Shown: positions 32,996 through 42,588 of the stretch, in pieces | Layout: every line of letters begins with the position of its first letter | Numbering within the stretch: position 1 is the stretch's first letter | Origin: DAISIK01 sp036822055 | GTDB lineage: Bacteria > Verrucomicrobiota > Verrucomicrobiia > Opitutales > Puniceicoccaceae | Assembly (NCBI GenBank): GCA_036822055.1 | Contig: DAISIK010000026.1 | Span: 1 to 45,397 of the forward strand | Direction of reading: 5' to 3' | Length of the DNA stretch: 45,397 bases | The notes under the pieces: model-generated | The model's database searches: none | What the model saw: the letters and a program-made list of their open reading frames with translations, nothing else | What the model was told of the DNA's origin: nothing | Position numbers and translations under genes: made by a program

Positions 32996-34975
32996 ATGAA
33001 GCTAGAATCCAAGATTCCGTCCGGCCCATTGACTGACAAGTGGGACAACCACAAAGCCAGCATCAAGCTGGTCAATCCAGCCAACCGCAGAAAATACCAC
33101 ATCATCATGGTCGGTTCCGGTTTAGCTGGTGCTTCTGCCGCTGCCTCGCTCGCTGAGATGGGATATTCAGTAAGCTGTTTTTGCTATCAAGACAGTGCCC
33201 GCCGCGCCCACAGCATTGCCGCCCAGGGCGGAATCAATGCCGCGAAAAACTACCAGAACGACGGCGATAGCATCCACCGGCTCTTTTATGATACGATTAA
33301 GGGCGGAGACTTTCGCGCCCGCGAGGCAAACGTCTACCGCCTCGCCCAGGTCTCGGTAAACATCATCGACCAAATGGCAGCCCAGGGCGTCCCCTTCGCC
33401 CGGGAGTATGGCGGCCTCCTCGCCAATCGTTCATTCGGTGGCGCACAAGTTAGCCGGACCTTCTATGCCCGGGGCCAAACCGGACAGCAGCTTCTCCTCG
33501 GTGCCTACCAGCAGCTCTCCCAACAGGTCGCCCGAGGCTCCGTTAAAATGTACCCCCGCCAGGAAATGCTCGACCTTGTTCTCGTCGATGGGCACGCCAA
33601 GGGAATCATCACCCGGAACCTCATCACCGGTGAAATCGAGCGCCACGCCGGAGACTGCGTCATCCTCGGCACTGGCGGCTATGGTAACGTCTTTTTCCTC
33701 TCCACCAACGCCCAAGGTTGCAACGTGACCGCTGCCTACCGGGCCTACAAGCGGGGCGCTGGCTTCGCCAACCCCTGCTACACCCAGATCCATCCCACCT
33801 GCATCCCCGTCCACGGCGACCAACAGTCCAAGTTGACCCTGATGTCCGAGTCCCTCCGTAACGACGGTCGCGTCTGGGCACCTAAGAGCGCAGAGACCGC
33901 CGCCAGGATCCGTAGTGGGGCCATCCACCCGGGCAGTGTTGCTGAGGAAGACCGGGATTATTTCCTCGAGCGCAAGTATCCGAGTTTCGGCAACCTCGCC
34001 CCCCGCGACATTTCTTCCCGGGCGGCCAAAGAGGTCTGCGACGCAGGTTGTGGCATCGCCGGGACTGGGCTCGGCGTCTTCCTCGACTTCCGCGACGCTA
34101 TCGAGCGCTACGGGGAGGCAACCATCAGCGAGCGCTACGGAAACCTCTTCGATATGTACAACCGGATCACCGGAGACAATCCCTACGATACTCCGATGAT
34201 GATCTACCCCGCCGTCCACTACACCATGGGCGGTCTCTGGGTCGACTATAACCTCGAAAGCACCATTCCCGGTCTCTTCGTCGCCGGGGAGGCGAACTTC
34301 TCCGACCACGGGGCCAACCGGCTCGGAGCCTCCGCCCTCATGCAAGGTCTCGCCGATGGCTATTTTGTTCTTCCCTACACCATCGGGGATTACCTTGGCC
34401 GCCAAGGTCTCGCCGCAGCGGGCAAGGTCAAAACGGATGCCCCCGAATTCAATACCGTTCAGACTGAGGTCGAGGACCGCATCAAAAAGATCCTCTCGAT
34501 CAAGGGAAAGGAAACTCCCCGCAGCTTCCATAAGCGCCTCGGCACCCTCATTTGGGACGAGTGCGGAATGGCCCGCAGCAAGGAAGGTCTCGAAAAAGCC
34601 ATCAGCGAGCTGCCCGCCATGCGCGAGGAGTTCTGGAGCAACGTCAAGGTCCTCGGCACCGGCGAGGAACTAAACCAGGAACTTGAACGGGCGGGCCGGG
34701 TTGCCGACTTCCTCGAGTTCGGCGAACTCATGTGCCGCGATGCCCTCATGCGTGAAGAGTCCTGTGGCGGACATTTCCGCGTCGAGCACCAATACACCAA
34801 CGAAGACGAGGTCGTCAAAGCAGGGTTCCTTTCCGCAGGCGAAGCCAAGCGCAACGACGACGCCTTCGCTTTTGTTGGCGTCTGGGAATATCAGGGAGAC
34901 AACCAGGTACCTACCCTCCACAAGGAGGAGTTGCAGTACGAGGAAGTGAAGTTCTCCACCCGCAGTTATAAATAA
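32996..34975 (+). CDS. sdhA: Succinate dehydrogenase/fumarate reductase flavoprotein subunit
   Basis: 659 residues from ATG 32996. GSGLAGASAAASLAEMG (40-56) is the FAD fold, H72 in RRAHSIAAQGGINAAKN is the covalent FAD attachment site, and the capping domain carries IHPTCIP. HYTMGGLWVDY and GEANFSDHGANRLGASALMQG are also present, with substrate-binding Arg/His residues. It oxidises succinate to fumarate, or the reverse, on the cytoplasmic face. The long N-terminal 35 residues and overall length fit the type B SdhA of this group. A longer frame from 32825 overlaps sdhC and is rejected. sdhB starts 19 bp later. Confidence 0.97.
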   Translation: MKLESKIPSGPLTDKWDNHKASIKLVNPANRRKYHIIMVGSGLAGASAAASLAEMGYSVSCFCYQDSARRAHSIAAQGGINAAKNYQNDGDSIHRLFYDTIKGGDFRAREANVYRLAQVSVNIIDQMAAQGVPFAREYGGLLANRSFGGAQVSRTFYARGQTGQQLLLGAYQQLSQQVARGSVKMYPRQEMLDLVLVDGHAKGIITRNLITGEIERHAGDCVILGTGGYGNVFFLSTNAQGCNVTAAYRAYKRGAGFANPCYTQIHPTCIPVHGDQQSKLTLMSESLRNDGRVWAPKSAETAARIRSGAIHPGSVAEEDRDYFLERKYPSFGNLAPRDISSRAAKEVCDAGCGIAGTGLGVFLDFRDAIERYGEATISERYGNLFDMYNRITGDNPYDTPMMIYPAVHYTMGGLWVDYNLESTIPGLFVAGEANFSDHGANRLGASALMQGLADGYFVLPYTIGDYLGRQGLAAAGKVKTDAPEFNTVQTEVEDRIKKILSIKGKETPRSFHKRLGTLIWDECGMARSKEGLEKAISELPAMREEFWSNVKVLGTGEELNQELERAGRVADFLEFGELMCRDALMREESCGGHFRVEHQYTNEDEVVKAGFLSAGEAKRNDDAFAFVGVWEYQGDNQVPTLHKEELQYEEVKFSTRSYK

Positions 34976-34994
34976 CCCCTCTAAAGCCTTAATC

Positions 34995-35756
34995 ATGAAG
35001 CTGAATCTCAAAATCTGGCGCCAGCGGAGTGCGAATGCTCCGGGCAACTTTGTCCACTACGAACTGGACCAAGTCTCTGAAGATTCCTCCTTCCTCGAAA
35101 TGCTCGACATCCTCAACGAGGGTCTCATGCAAAAAGAAGAGGAACCGGTCGCCTTTGACCACGACTGTCGTGAGGGTATTTGTGGCAGTTGCGCCATGAT
35201 GATCAATGGTTCGGCCCATGGTCCCGAGCGGGCCACCACCGCCTGCCAACTTCACATGCGCCACTTCAAGGATGGGGAAACCATCACCATCGAACCCTGG
35301 CGTGCCCGTGCCTTCCCCGTCATCAAAGACCTCGTCACCGACCGCTCTGCCCTCGACCGAATCGTCCAGGCAGGTGGGTTCATCACCGCCCGAACCGGAA
35401 GCGCCCCAGACGCCAACGAAATCCCGATCTCCAAGGAAATCGCCGATGTTGCAATGGACGCCGCCGCTTGCATCGGCTGCGGGGCCTGCGTTGCCGCCTG
35501 CCCCAACGGTTCAGCGATGCTTTTCACGGGTGCCAAGGTTACCCACCTCAACGTGCTGCCCCAGGGGAAACCAGAACAAAGCCGTCGCGTCGTCAATATG
35601 GTCCAGGCCATGGATGAGAACCTCTTCGGCAACTGCACCAACTATGGCGAGTGTGCTGCCGCCTGCCCGAAGGAGATCAAGCTCGATGTAATCTCCAAGT
35701 TGAATCGAGACTTCGCCTTCGCCACTATCAAAAACTTCTTCAGCAAAGCGAGCTGA
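34995..35756 (+). CDS. sdhB: Succinate dehydrogenase/fumarate reductase iron-sulfur subunit
   Basis: 253 residues. The [2Fe-2S] ligands are C58, C63, C66 and C84 (CREGICGSCAMMI, TTACQLH). A ferredoxin-like half carries C159, C162, C165 and C169 (CIGCGACVAACP), then C214, C220 and C224 (CTNYGECAAACP) for the [4Fe-4S] and [3Fe-4S] centres. It wires FAD to the haem anchor. A start with MKLNLKIWRQ is typical. The convergent zincin gene ends 41 bp away, and the intervening GC-rich sequence shows no clear terminator. Confidence 0.97.
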   Translation: MKLNLKIWRQRSANAPGNFVHYELDQVSEDSSFLEMLDILNEGLMQKEEEPVAFDHDCREGICGSCAMMINGSAHGPERATTACQLHMRHFKDGETITIEPWRARAFPVIKDLVTDRSALDRIVQAGGFITARTGSAPDANEIPISKEIADVAMDAAACIGCGACVAACPNGSAMLFTGAKVTHLNVLPQGKPEQSRRVVNMVQAMDENLFGNCTNYGECAAACPKEIKLDVISKLNRDFAFATIKNFFSKAS

Positions 35757-35797
35757 GCGGGCCGCCCACCCGGAGGCTCTCCATCGCGAAGCTGCCT

Positions 35798-36178
35798 TCA
35801 ATCGAGATTACGCGCCGCAAGGTCATCCTCGTCAAAGCCCAGGTGGTGCCCCAGCTCGTGGAGATAGGTCCGCTCCACCTCCTCCCGGAACCGATCCAAT
35901 CTTCCTTCACTCACCTCCCAAATGGGCATCAGGAAGAGAAAGATCGGACCGGGCTGCTCGGCCACTAAGTCCTCCTCCATCGATGGGTAGAACCCCATCG
36001 TATCGTTCTCCAAACCCTGGAAGGGTCGCTCGTGCAGGATAAAGCCCACCTTCAGGGCCTCCTCGCGGAGGGCTTCCGGAAAACCAGCCAAGGTCTCAAC
36101 CACAACCTCCTCAGCTACTCTGAAGAATTCCTCCACCCCCCGAGCAGATTCTCCAACCTTACTCACGCCTCTGGCCAA
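35798..36178 (-). CDS. Minimal zincin-like metallopeptidase (Zincin_1 family)
   Basis: A 126-residue single-domain protein with H107-E108-L-G-H111-H-L-G-F-D-E-D-D-L, the HExGHxxGxxExDL motif of the small zincin family (COG3824/PF06262). H107, H111 and probably E117 bind zinc and E108 is the catalytic base. No signal peptide or membrane helix is present, so it is cytoplasmic. Its substrate is unknown across the family. The start is TTG at 36178, with GTG at 36166 as an alternative. It begins 3 bp after the argH stop, so it is probably cotranscribed. Confidence 0.88.
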   Translation of the reverse strand: MARGVSKVGESARGVEEFFRVAEEVVVETLAGFPEALREEALKVGFILHERPFQGLENDTMGFYPSMEEDLVAEQPGPIFLFLMPIWEVSEGRLDRFREEVERTYLHELGHHLGFDEDDLAARNLD

Positions 36179-36181
36179 GGC

Positions 36182-37567
36182 TCAAAGCCCCTCAATCGCC
36201 GCTCTCACGGTCTCCGGTCCCGGCATTCCGATCCGCTCCCGCCGGGCCATAGCCCGCTTCAGGTCGAAGACCTCTTGCCAATCCTCCCCCAACGCCGGAC
36301 AAACCTCCCGGGCTTTGTTCGTATCCAAAAGATGGATACTTATACCGGTCCTTTCCGACATGGCGACCAAAGCCCCAACTTGATGGTGGGCCTCTCGAAA
36401 GGGAATCCCGCGCTCCACTAGATAATCCGCCAAATCGGTCGCCAGAAGCAAAGGGTCCCCCACTGCCTCAGCACACCGATCCCGCTGTAAAGTGATCCCG
36501 GGCAGCAAATCGGCGAGGATCTCCAAACAGGCCATGGTCTCATCATAAGCATCAAAAACCGGCGGCTTATCCTCCTGCAGATCTCGATTGTACGACAACG
36601 GCTGCGCTTTAACCAGGGCCGCCAGGGTCATTTGCGCCCCGATCAAACGGGCTGCCTTTCCCCGGATCAACTCCAGCGCATCAGGGTTCTTTTTCTGCGG
36701 CATCAAACTTGAACCCGTCGTGAAAGCATCTGGCAGTTTAACGAAGCCAAACTCTGCCGAACTCCACAAAATCATATCCTCTGCCAATCGGGAGAGATGC
36801 AGCCCGATCAGAGCGCAATGGTTGACGAACTCGACGAAAAGGTCTCGATCCGAAACCGCATCCAGGCTGTTGCTCGTCACCTGGGGAAGGCCATCCGCAT
36901 TGACAAACCCGAGCTGATCGGCGGCGTACTCCCGATCAAGCGGCAGGGTTGATCCAGCCAGCGCTCCCGAGCCCAGTGGGCACCAATTCGCATGGCCCGA
37001 GAATTCCTCGAAGCGCATTTTGTCACGCTTGAACATTTCAGCGTAGCAGAGCCACTGATGGGCGACATCGATCGGCTGAGCTCGTTGCAAATGGGTGTAG
37101 CCGGGCAGGTAAGATCCATGGTCCCGAGTCGCCCGCTCCCGCAAACCTTCAATCACTCCCCGCAACGCGCCGACCAACTCGCAGGCCGCTGCTTTGAAAA
37201 AAAGCCGCATATCAGTGGCTACCTGATCATTGCGGCTTCTCCCGGTGTGCAGCTTTGCCGCCGCTGGAACCTTGGCGGTCAGGGCCTGCTCGATATTCAT
37301 GTGAACATCCTCCAGCTCCGGCTTCCAAACAAACTTCCCTTCGCTGATCTCGGCAGCGATATCCCTTAGGCCGTCGTGGATGGCAATACACTCTGCCTCA
37401 GTAATCAGGCCAACCTTCGCCAACATTGCCGAGTGTCCCATGTTGGTGCAAATGTCGAACGGGGCCAAGCGAGAATCAAAACTAACGGATTCGCTAAAAC
37501 GGGCCATCCGCTCCGATGGCCCATGCTCAAAACGCCCTCCCCAAGTTGCCTGCTTCCCTTTACTCAT
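36182..37567 (-). CDS. argH: Argininosuccinate lyase
   Basis: 461 residues from ATG 37567 (MSKGKQATWGGRFEHG). It splits argininosuccinate to arginine and fumarate, the last step of arginine synthesis. GGRFEHGPSERM opens the protein, HTGRSRNDQVATD lies near residue 105, and the signature GSSLMPQKKNPD carries the mobile catalytic Ser loop. TATL-like C-terminal helices complete the fumarase/aspartase fold. A frame extending to 37618 adds 17 residues of no family character. The zincin gene follows immediately. argG is not in the window. Confidence 0.96.
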   Translation of the reverse strand: MSKGKQATWGGRFEHGPSERMARFSESVSFDSRLAPFDICTNMGHSAMLAKVGLITEAECIAIHDGLRDIAAEISEGKFVWKPELEDVHMNIEQALTAKVPAAAKLHTGRSRNDQVATDMRLFFKAAACELVGALRGVIEGLRERATRDHGSYLPGYTHLQRAQPIDVAHQWLCYAEMFKRDKMRFEEFSGHANWCPLGSGALAGSTLPLDREYAADQLGFVNADGLPQVTSNSLDAVSDRDLFVEFVNHCALIGLHLSRLAEDMILWSSAEFGFVKLPDAFTTGSSLMPQKKNPDALELIRGKAARLIGAQMTLAALVKAQPLSYNRDLQEDKPPVFDAYDETMACLEILADLLPGITLQRDRCAEAVGDPLLLATDLADYLVERGIPFREAHHQVGALVAMSERTGISIHLLDTNKAREVCPALGEDWQEVFDLKRAMARRERIGMPGPETVRAAIEGL

Positions 37568-37660
37568 CACCGTGAAGTCAACCGATTTCATAAACTTAAG
37601 GCGAGGCTGTTTTGCCAACCTCCGACCGTTTTCAAGGTTTTGATCCCACCTCCCACCTTC

Positions 37661-38578
37661 CTAAAAGTAGGCATTAAAATCTTCGGGGAGCGGAGTGGTA
37701 AAAGTCATCATTTCCCCGCTTGAGGGATGCGTCAGGGTCAGCGAACTAGCATGCAGCATTACCCTCGGCGGCAGGAGGCCCACAAAAGATCTGGGCCGAA
37801 AGCCATAAAGTTGGTCTCCCAGAATCGGGTGCCCGAGGGATGAAAGGTGGACCCGGATCTGGTGCGTCCTCCCGGTGTGGATACGACACTTGAGGAGGCT
37901 GCGCTCTCCCCCGCTTTCTCTCTCGACCTCCACCTCCCAGTCTGTCCTCGCCCCCCTCCCGTCCTCGCGGAGGGCCATCTTCATCCGATGGACCGGGTGC
38001 CTCCCAATCGGCGCATCAATCGTACCAGCCCGAGCCTTTGGCCTCCCCTGGACCCAGGCGTTATAGAATTTTCGGGTCTCCCGGGCTTTGAACTGCGTCT
38101 GTAGGTTGCGAAGGGCTTCCGTGGTCTTTGCCGCCACCAGTACCCCGCTGGTTTCTTTGTCCAGCCGGTGTACAATTCCCGGTCGCTCCGGATCATCGCC
38201 GATCCCCAATCTTCCACCGCTGAGATAGAGTAACCCATTGACCAAGGTCTCGTCATCGGTCCCGCTCCCGGCATGGACCACCAGTCCCGGACGCTTGTTC
38301 ACCACCAGCAATGCATCATCCTCGTAGATCACCTCCACCCCCAGGTCCTTCGCCATAGGTCCCGGTGGATTCCTCGGCGTTTCTGGTCGATTCACCTCCA
38401 CCCGGTCCCCACCAGTCAACCGTCCTCCCGTGGTTGCCTCCTTACCGTTGACCCTCACCAATCCGGCCTGGATCCATTGTTGTATCTTTGTTCTCGATAC
38501 GGCAGGAATCTTTCCGGCAAGAAATCGATCCAACCGAGTATCACCCTCCGCCTCATCGACCCGAAACTCCACCCGCAT
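37661..38578 (-). CDS. RluA/RluD-family 23S rRNA pseudouridine synthase
   Basis: 305 residues. An N-terminal S4 RNA-binding domain (RLDRFLAGKIPAVSRTKIQQWI to about residue 63) precedes the catalytic domain. The catalytic Asp is D140 in GIVHRLDKETSGVLVAAKT, and GRTHQIRVHLSSLGHPILGD is the conserved binding segment. This matches RluD, which modifies 23S rRNA helix 69, but other RluA-type targets are possible. The ATG at 38576-38578 is clear. The next gene upstream on the same strand is the M29 peptidase, 53 bp away. Confidence 0.93.
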   Translation of the reverse strand: MRVEFRVDEAEGDTRLDRFLAGKIPAVSRTKIQQWIQAGLVRVNGKEATTGGRLTGGDRVEVNRPETPRNPPGPMAKDLGVEVIYEDDALLVVNKRPGLVVHAGSGTDDETLVNGLLYLSGGRLGIGDDPERPGIVHRLDKETSGVLVAAKTTEALRNLQTQFKARETRKFYNAWVQGRPKARAGTIDAPIGRHPVHRMKMALREDGRGARTDWEVEVERESGGERSLLKCRIHTGRTHQIRVHLSSLGHPILGDQLYGFRPRSFVGLLPPRVMLHASSLTLTHPSSGEMMTFTTPLPEDFNAYF

Positions 38579-38631
38579 CCCCTCTAGAGTCCCAGAAGTA
38601 TCATCGCGAGGAACCGGGCACCACCGCCGAT

Positions 38632-39747
38632 CTACTCAGCGAGGAGGTATTCCGGATTCAATTTCTGCAGAGTCTTCGGCACGAAGATTCCGTCCCTCCG
38701 AATCACCTTCCCGTCGAAGCGGATCTCCCCTCCACCGTACTCCGGCCGCTGAATCTGGACCAGATCCCAGTGCACCTGGGAGCGGTTCCCGTTATCGGCA
38801 TCTTCATAGGCCTGGCCCGGAGTGAAATGGAAGGACCCGGCAATCTTCTCATCGAAGAGAATGTCTCGCATCGGCTTGAGGATGTGAGGGTTAAACCCGA
38901 TCGCAAACTCCCCAACGTAACGGGCTCCGGAATCTGAATCGAGGATCGCGTTCAGCTTCTCCGTATTGGCCGCCGCTGTCGCTTCCACGATCTTACCCTT
39001 TTGGAAGCGGAACTTCACCTGATCAAAAGAGATCCCCTGGTAGACTGTCGGTGCATTGTAGGTAATCTCCCCCTCCACGCTATTGCGAACTGGGGCCGTA
39101 AAAACCTCTCCATCGGGGATGTTGAAGTGCCCCCCACATGGAACCGAAGGGATTTTCTCAATCGAGAACGTCAGATCCGTGCCGGGCCCCTTGATCTCAA
39201 CCAGGGAGGTGGCATCCATCAATTTTTGAAGCGCCTTCATCCCCGGCTGCATCCTTCCGTAATCAAGGGTGCAAACCCGGAAATAGAAATCTTCAAAACC
39301 TTCGGTACTCATCCCGGCCTGCTGCGCCATCGCCGGAGTCGGCCAACGCAGGATCACCCAACGGGTCTTCTTCACCCGGTAGTCGAGGGTTGGTTTGGTC
39401 TTCGCAAAGAAGGACTTCATCCGCTCCGGTGACACATCGGAACTTTCAAAAATATTATCCGATCCCCGCAGCGCGATGTAAGCCTGCATCCGCTTCATCT
39501 GATAAAGCATCACCGCATTATCGACCGTAAATTGCTCTTCGACCCCTTCCTTGATCAGCTCCCGGGAAATTCTCGAACTCCGCAGGAAAACATGGGGAAT
39601 GGCACCCAAGGCCCGGGTCTCCCGAATCAGAGCGATGAGCATCGCCTCAGGTACCTCGCCGGAATCAATCAGAACGTGGTCCCCTTTTTTCAGGGCCACC
39701 GAAAACGCGGTGAGGTTCTTCGCCAGCAGATTGTATCTAGGATCCAT
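38632..39747 (-). CDS. M29-family aminopeptidase (AmpS/thermophilic aminopeptidase type)
   Basis: A 371-residue metallo-aminopeptidase. The N-terminal Rossmann-like domain has KKGDHVLIDSGEVPEAMLIALIR. The catalytic domain has NIPDGEVFTAPVRNSVEGEI, GEFAIGFNP and SFHFTPGQAYEDADNGNRSQVHWDL, the conserved segments holding the two-metal Glu/His/Asp ligands of M29. It is cytoplasmic with no signal peptide. It removes N-terminal residues from peptides; specificity is unknown. Length is a little shorter than the usual 400-410 of M29. It is 72 bp from the gpsA stop upstream. Confidence 0.9.
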   Translation of the reverse strand: MDPRYNLLAKNLTAFSVALKKGDHVLIDSGEVPEAMLIALIRETRALGAIPHVFLRSSRISRELIKEGVEEQFTVDNAVMLYQMKRMQAYIALRGSDNIFESSDVSPERMKSFFAKTKPTLDYRVKKTRWVILRWPTPAMAQQAGMSTEGFEDFYFRVCTLDYGRMQPGMKALQKLMDATSLVEIKGPGTDLTFSIEKIPSVPCGGHFNIPDGEVFTAPVRNSVEGEITYNAPTVYQGISFDQVKFRFQKGKIVEATAAANTEKLNAILDSDSGARYVGEFAIGFNPHILKPMRDILFDEKIAGSFHFTPGQAYEDADNGNRSQVHWDLVQIQRPEYGGGEIRFDGKVIRRDGIFVPKTLQKLNPEYLLAE

Positions 39748-39819
39748 TGGCCCCTAGTAAGGTCATCTTCGCTGAAAACGCCACCGCAAAGATTGCTTTA
39801 CCCACCGAGCCTAAACAAC

Positions 39820-40830
39820 TCAGACCGTTTCCGACTCAGCCTTGAAGCCGCGCCGCATCAATGCCTTCAAGGCATCCTGTGGCAACTTGGTGTCGTAGAG
39901 GACTGCATACACCTCATCGAGAATCGGAGTCTCAGCACCTACCTCACGCGCCCAATCGTGCAGGATCTGCGTCGCTCCATACCCCTCCACCACGGTCCGC
40001 TGTTCCTCGACCAGGCTTCGAGGATTGCTTCCCTTGGCGATCGCCGCCCCAAAGCGTCGGTTTCGACTCCACTCCCCGTGGCAGGTCGCAATTAAATCCC
40101 CCACCCCACCCAAGCCCATAAAGGTCTGCCGCTCTCCTCCCAGGGCTACTCCTACTTCGACCATCTCAGCCAGGGACCGGGTGATGAGTGCAGCCTTCGC
40201 GTTATCCCCCAGGCCCAGACCATCAGAAATACCAGCTGCAATGGCGTAAACATTCTTCAGGCATCCACCAAGAGCTACCCCCTGAGGATCGGTTGACGAA
40301 TAAACCCGGAGAGTCTCGTCATGAAGAGCCTCCTGGGTCGCCTCCAACATCGGAGAGCGGGTCTTGACGCCGAGAACCATCGCCGTCGGGTAGCCCAGAG
40401 CAACCTCCATGGCATGGGTCGGCCCACTCAGGATCCCGGTCTCCAGATCGGGAAAGACGTCCGCCAGTACCTCCGGGGCCATCTTGTGAGTCCCGGCTTC
40501 GAGACCTTTGCAAAGGGCCACCACCATCTTCAGGCTCCAGGCGGCCTTCGCCGCTGCTGCGACTTGTTCTGCGATGGCGCGCAATCCCGCCGACGGGGTC
40601 GCAAACAAAACGACCTCCGCCTCCATGATCGAGGGGAGTATCTCAAAGCCAATCTGGAGATCTGGGTTCAATTGAATACCCGGCAGGTAGGCGCGATTCT
40701 CTCCCTCCCGGGTCAGCAGCTCTGCTTGGTCAAAGCGCCGTGGAACGAGCGTCACCGTATGTCCTTTGCGGTTTAAATGGACCGCCATGGCCGTCCCCCA
40801 GGCCCCGGCTCCGCATACACAAAAATTCAT
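39820..40830 (-). CDS. gpsA: NAD(P)-dependent glycerol-3-phosphate dehydrogenase
   Basis: 336 residues. It reduces dihydroxyacetone phosphate to sn-glycerol 3-phosphate for phospholipid synthesis. The NAD fold has VCGAGAWGTAMA at residues 5-16. SGPTHAMEVALG (usually GPSFAxE) and the catalytic Lys in GGCLKNVYAIAAGISDGLG follow, then GGVGDLIATC. The His/Thr variant of the GPSFA motif is unusual but tolerated in the family. It diverges from the crtI-like gene with about 220 bp between starts, a span that includes an open but uninformative N-terminal extension. Confidence 0.95.
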   Translation of the reverse strand: MNFCVCGAGAWGTAMAVHLNRKGHTVTLVPRRFDQAELLTREGENRAYLPGIQLNPDLQIGFEILPSIMEAEVVLFATPSAGLRAIAEQVAAAAKAAWSLKMVVALCKGLEAGTHKMAPEVLADVFPDLETGILSGPTHAMEVALGYPTAMVLGVKTRSPMLEATQEALHDETLRVYSSTDPQGVALGGCLKNVYAIAAGISDGLGLGDNAKAALITRSLAEMVEVGVALGGERQTFMGLGGVGDLIATCHGEWSRNRRFGAAIAKGSNPRSLVEEQRTVVEGYGATQILHDWAREVGAETPILDEVYAVLYDTKLPQDALKALMRRGFKAESETV

Positions 40831-41048
40831 CCGTCTCAGGTAAAAAGGAAGTGCTGAAAAGTCCAGTCGGGAAAACGACGCCCGGTCTCCCTCCTTCGCC
40901 CCTGACCAAACCCGGTCCCAGATCGTTTCGTATTGGTATTTTGGATACAGATTCCTTCACCACGGAGCCTCTCGAAGGCTCTCCCGATTCTCCGCCAGGG
41001 ATTGGTTGGCGATTTGCCCTTATCCCTACTTCCTTCACAATAGAGCAA

Positions 41049-42587
41049 ATGGTTCATCCCGTCCAATCCTTCCCTCCTCAGGCAGGTCCGTCCCCAACGC
41101 CTCAACCCACCGACGTCCTCATCATCGGTGCAGGTCTCGGTGGATTGGCTGCCGCCCTTCATTGCCGGGCTCGAGGGCTGCGGGTCACCGTCCTCGAACA
41201 GACCGACCGCCCGGGCGGTAAATGCAACCACTACGCCCGGGATGGTTTTACCTTCGATACCGGGCCCAGTCTTCTCACCATGCCCGATGTTCTCAAGGAA
41301 CCGTTTGAGGCCCTCGGCGAACAAATTGAGGACCACCTCGAACTCCTCCCCGTCGAGCCCGGCTGTCGCTACCACTTCTCTGATGGATCGACTTTTGACG
41401 CTCCGGGGACCTTGGACGCTTTTGAGGATGCCCTCATTCAACAATGGCCGGGCGAAGCCGAGGGTTGGCGTCGTTTCCGACGCAACCTCACCCGCCTTTG
41501 GGAGATGAGTGGACCGGCATTCCTCTTCAATCCCCTCCATCCAGCAACCCTTCGCAAGATCCCGTGGCATAAGTTAGCTGCCGGATGGGCCGCCCTCCGC
41601 CCCGAAACCATGCGCCACAGCCTGGAGCGGCACTTCAAAGATCCCCGGCTGCTCACCCTTTTTTCACGTTTCGCAACCTACAACGGTTCCGATCCCTACC
41701 GCACTCCTGCCACCTTCAATGTCATCCCTTATGCAGAGCTTGCCTTTGGCTCCTGGACTTGTCGCGGAGGTCTCTACTCACTTGTCCGTGCCCTCGAGGC
41801 ACTCGGTCAGCGCCATGGTGTTGAGTTTCACTACTCCCGAGCCGTCGAGAAGGTCACCTTCGATAAGGACGGGATAGCCACCGGAGCAGACACCTCCCAC
41901 GGCCATCTCGCCGCCCGATGCGTCATCTGCAATGCCGATGCGGTGGCGGCCCGCACCGGCACTCTCCTCGCCGACCATCGGCGGTCATCCACTTGGCAAA
42001 AGCGCTATCAGCATTCCGAACCATCGGTTAGTGGCTTCGTCATTCTCGCTGCCCGAGATTCCACCTGTCCCAGCCTCGGCACTCACAACGTCTTTTTTCC
42101 CTCCGACTACACCTCCGAGTTCCGCGATATTTTCCACCACCCCCAGCCTCTTCAGGACCCCACCATTTACCTCTCAATCCCGGCCCGCCACAGTCCGGAA
42201 ATGGCTCCGACCAACGCTGAAGGCTGGTTCATCCTCATCAACGCACCCAGCCTCAAGGGCTTTGAAAAGTGGGACAATCAAGCCTACCAGGATCGTGTCC
42301 TCGACTTGCTCTACCAAAAGCTACCAAACTGCGATTCCAGCAACACCCGGTGGGCAATCAGTCGGAGCCCTCATCACCTCAAGGAGCAAACCGGCGCTTG
42401 GTTCGGTTCAATCTATGGTCCCAGCTCCAATTCCATGTTTTCAGCCTTCCTCCGGGTTCCTAACTTCGACCGTCGGTCCAGAATGGGGTTCGCGGGAGGC
42501 TCCGCCCATCCGGGTGGCGGCATCCCCCTCGCCCTCCTCAGCGGTAGGCATGCCGCCACTGCGGCCCTGAGGACGCTCCGCCAGTAG
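41049..42587 (+). CDS. CrtI/CrtN-family carotenoid (phytoene) desaturase
   Basis: 512 residues from ATG 41049. The FAD fold has GAGLGG at 27-32 and E50, then RPGGKCNHYARDGFTFDTGPSLLT. The C-terminal FAD motif is GGSAHPGGGIPLALLSGRHAA. This CrtI-type family desaturates or isomerises carotenoids (C40 phytoene or C30 diapophytoene), or oxidises end groups. Verrucomicrobia often make C30 or aromatic carotenoids, so the exact step is open. It is a lone desaturase: no phytoene or squalene synthase lies beside it. A longer frame from 40740 overlaps gpsA and lacks family similarity. Its stop is 1 bp from the convergent clpP stop. Confidence 0.9.
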   Translation: MVHPVQSFPPQAGPSPTPQPTDVLIIGAGLGGLAAALHCRARGLRVTVLEQTDRPGGKCNHYARDGFTFDTGPSLLTMPDVLKEPFEALGEQIEDHLELLPVEPGCRYHFSDGSTFDAPGTLDAFEDALIQQWPGEAEGWRRFRRNLTRLWEMSGPAFLFNPLHPATLRKIPWHKLAAGWAALRPETMRHSLERHFKDPRLLTLFSRFATYNGSDPYRTPATFNVIPYAELAFGSWTCRGGLYSLVRALEALGQRHGVEFHYSRAVEKVTFDKDGIATGADTSHGHLAARCVICNADAVAARTGTLLADHRRSSTWQKRYQHSEPSVSGFVILAARDSTCPSLGTHNVFFPSDYTSEFRDIFHHPQPLQDPTIYLSIPARHSPEMAPTNAEGWFILINAPSLKGFEKWDNQAYQDRVLDLLYQKLPNCDSSNTRWAISRSPHHLKEQTGAWFGSIYGPSSNSMFSAFLRVPNFDRRSRMGFAGGSAHPGGGIPLALLSGRHAATAALRTLRQ

Positions 42588-42588
42588 A

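Noticed and set aside
33431..34531. 366-codon - strand frame within sdhA
   Set aside because: It is antisense to sdhA with Gly/Asp/Val-rich composition and no motif.
40740..41048. N-terminal extension of the desaturase
   Set aside because: It overlaps gpsA and shows Pro/Ser-rich sequence without similarity; the FAD fold begins right after ATG 41049.
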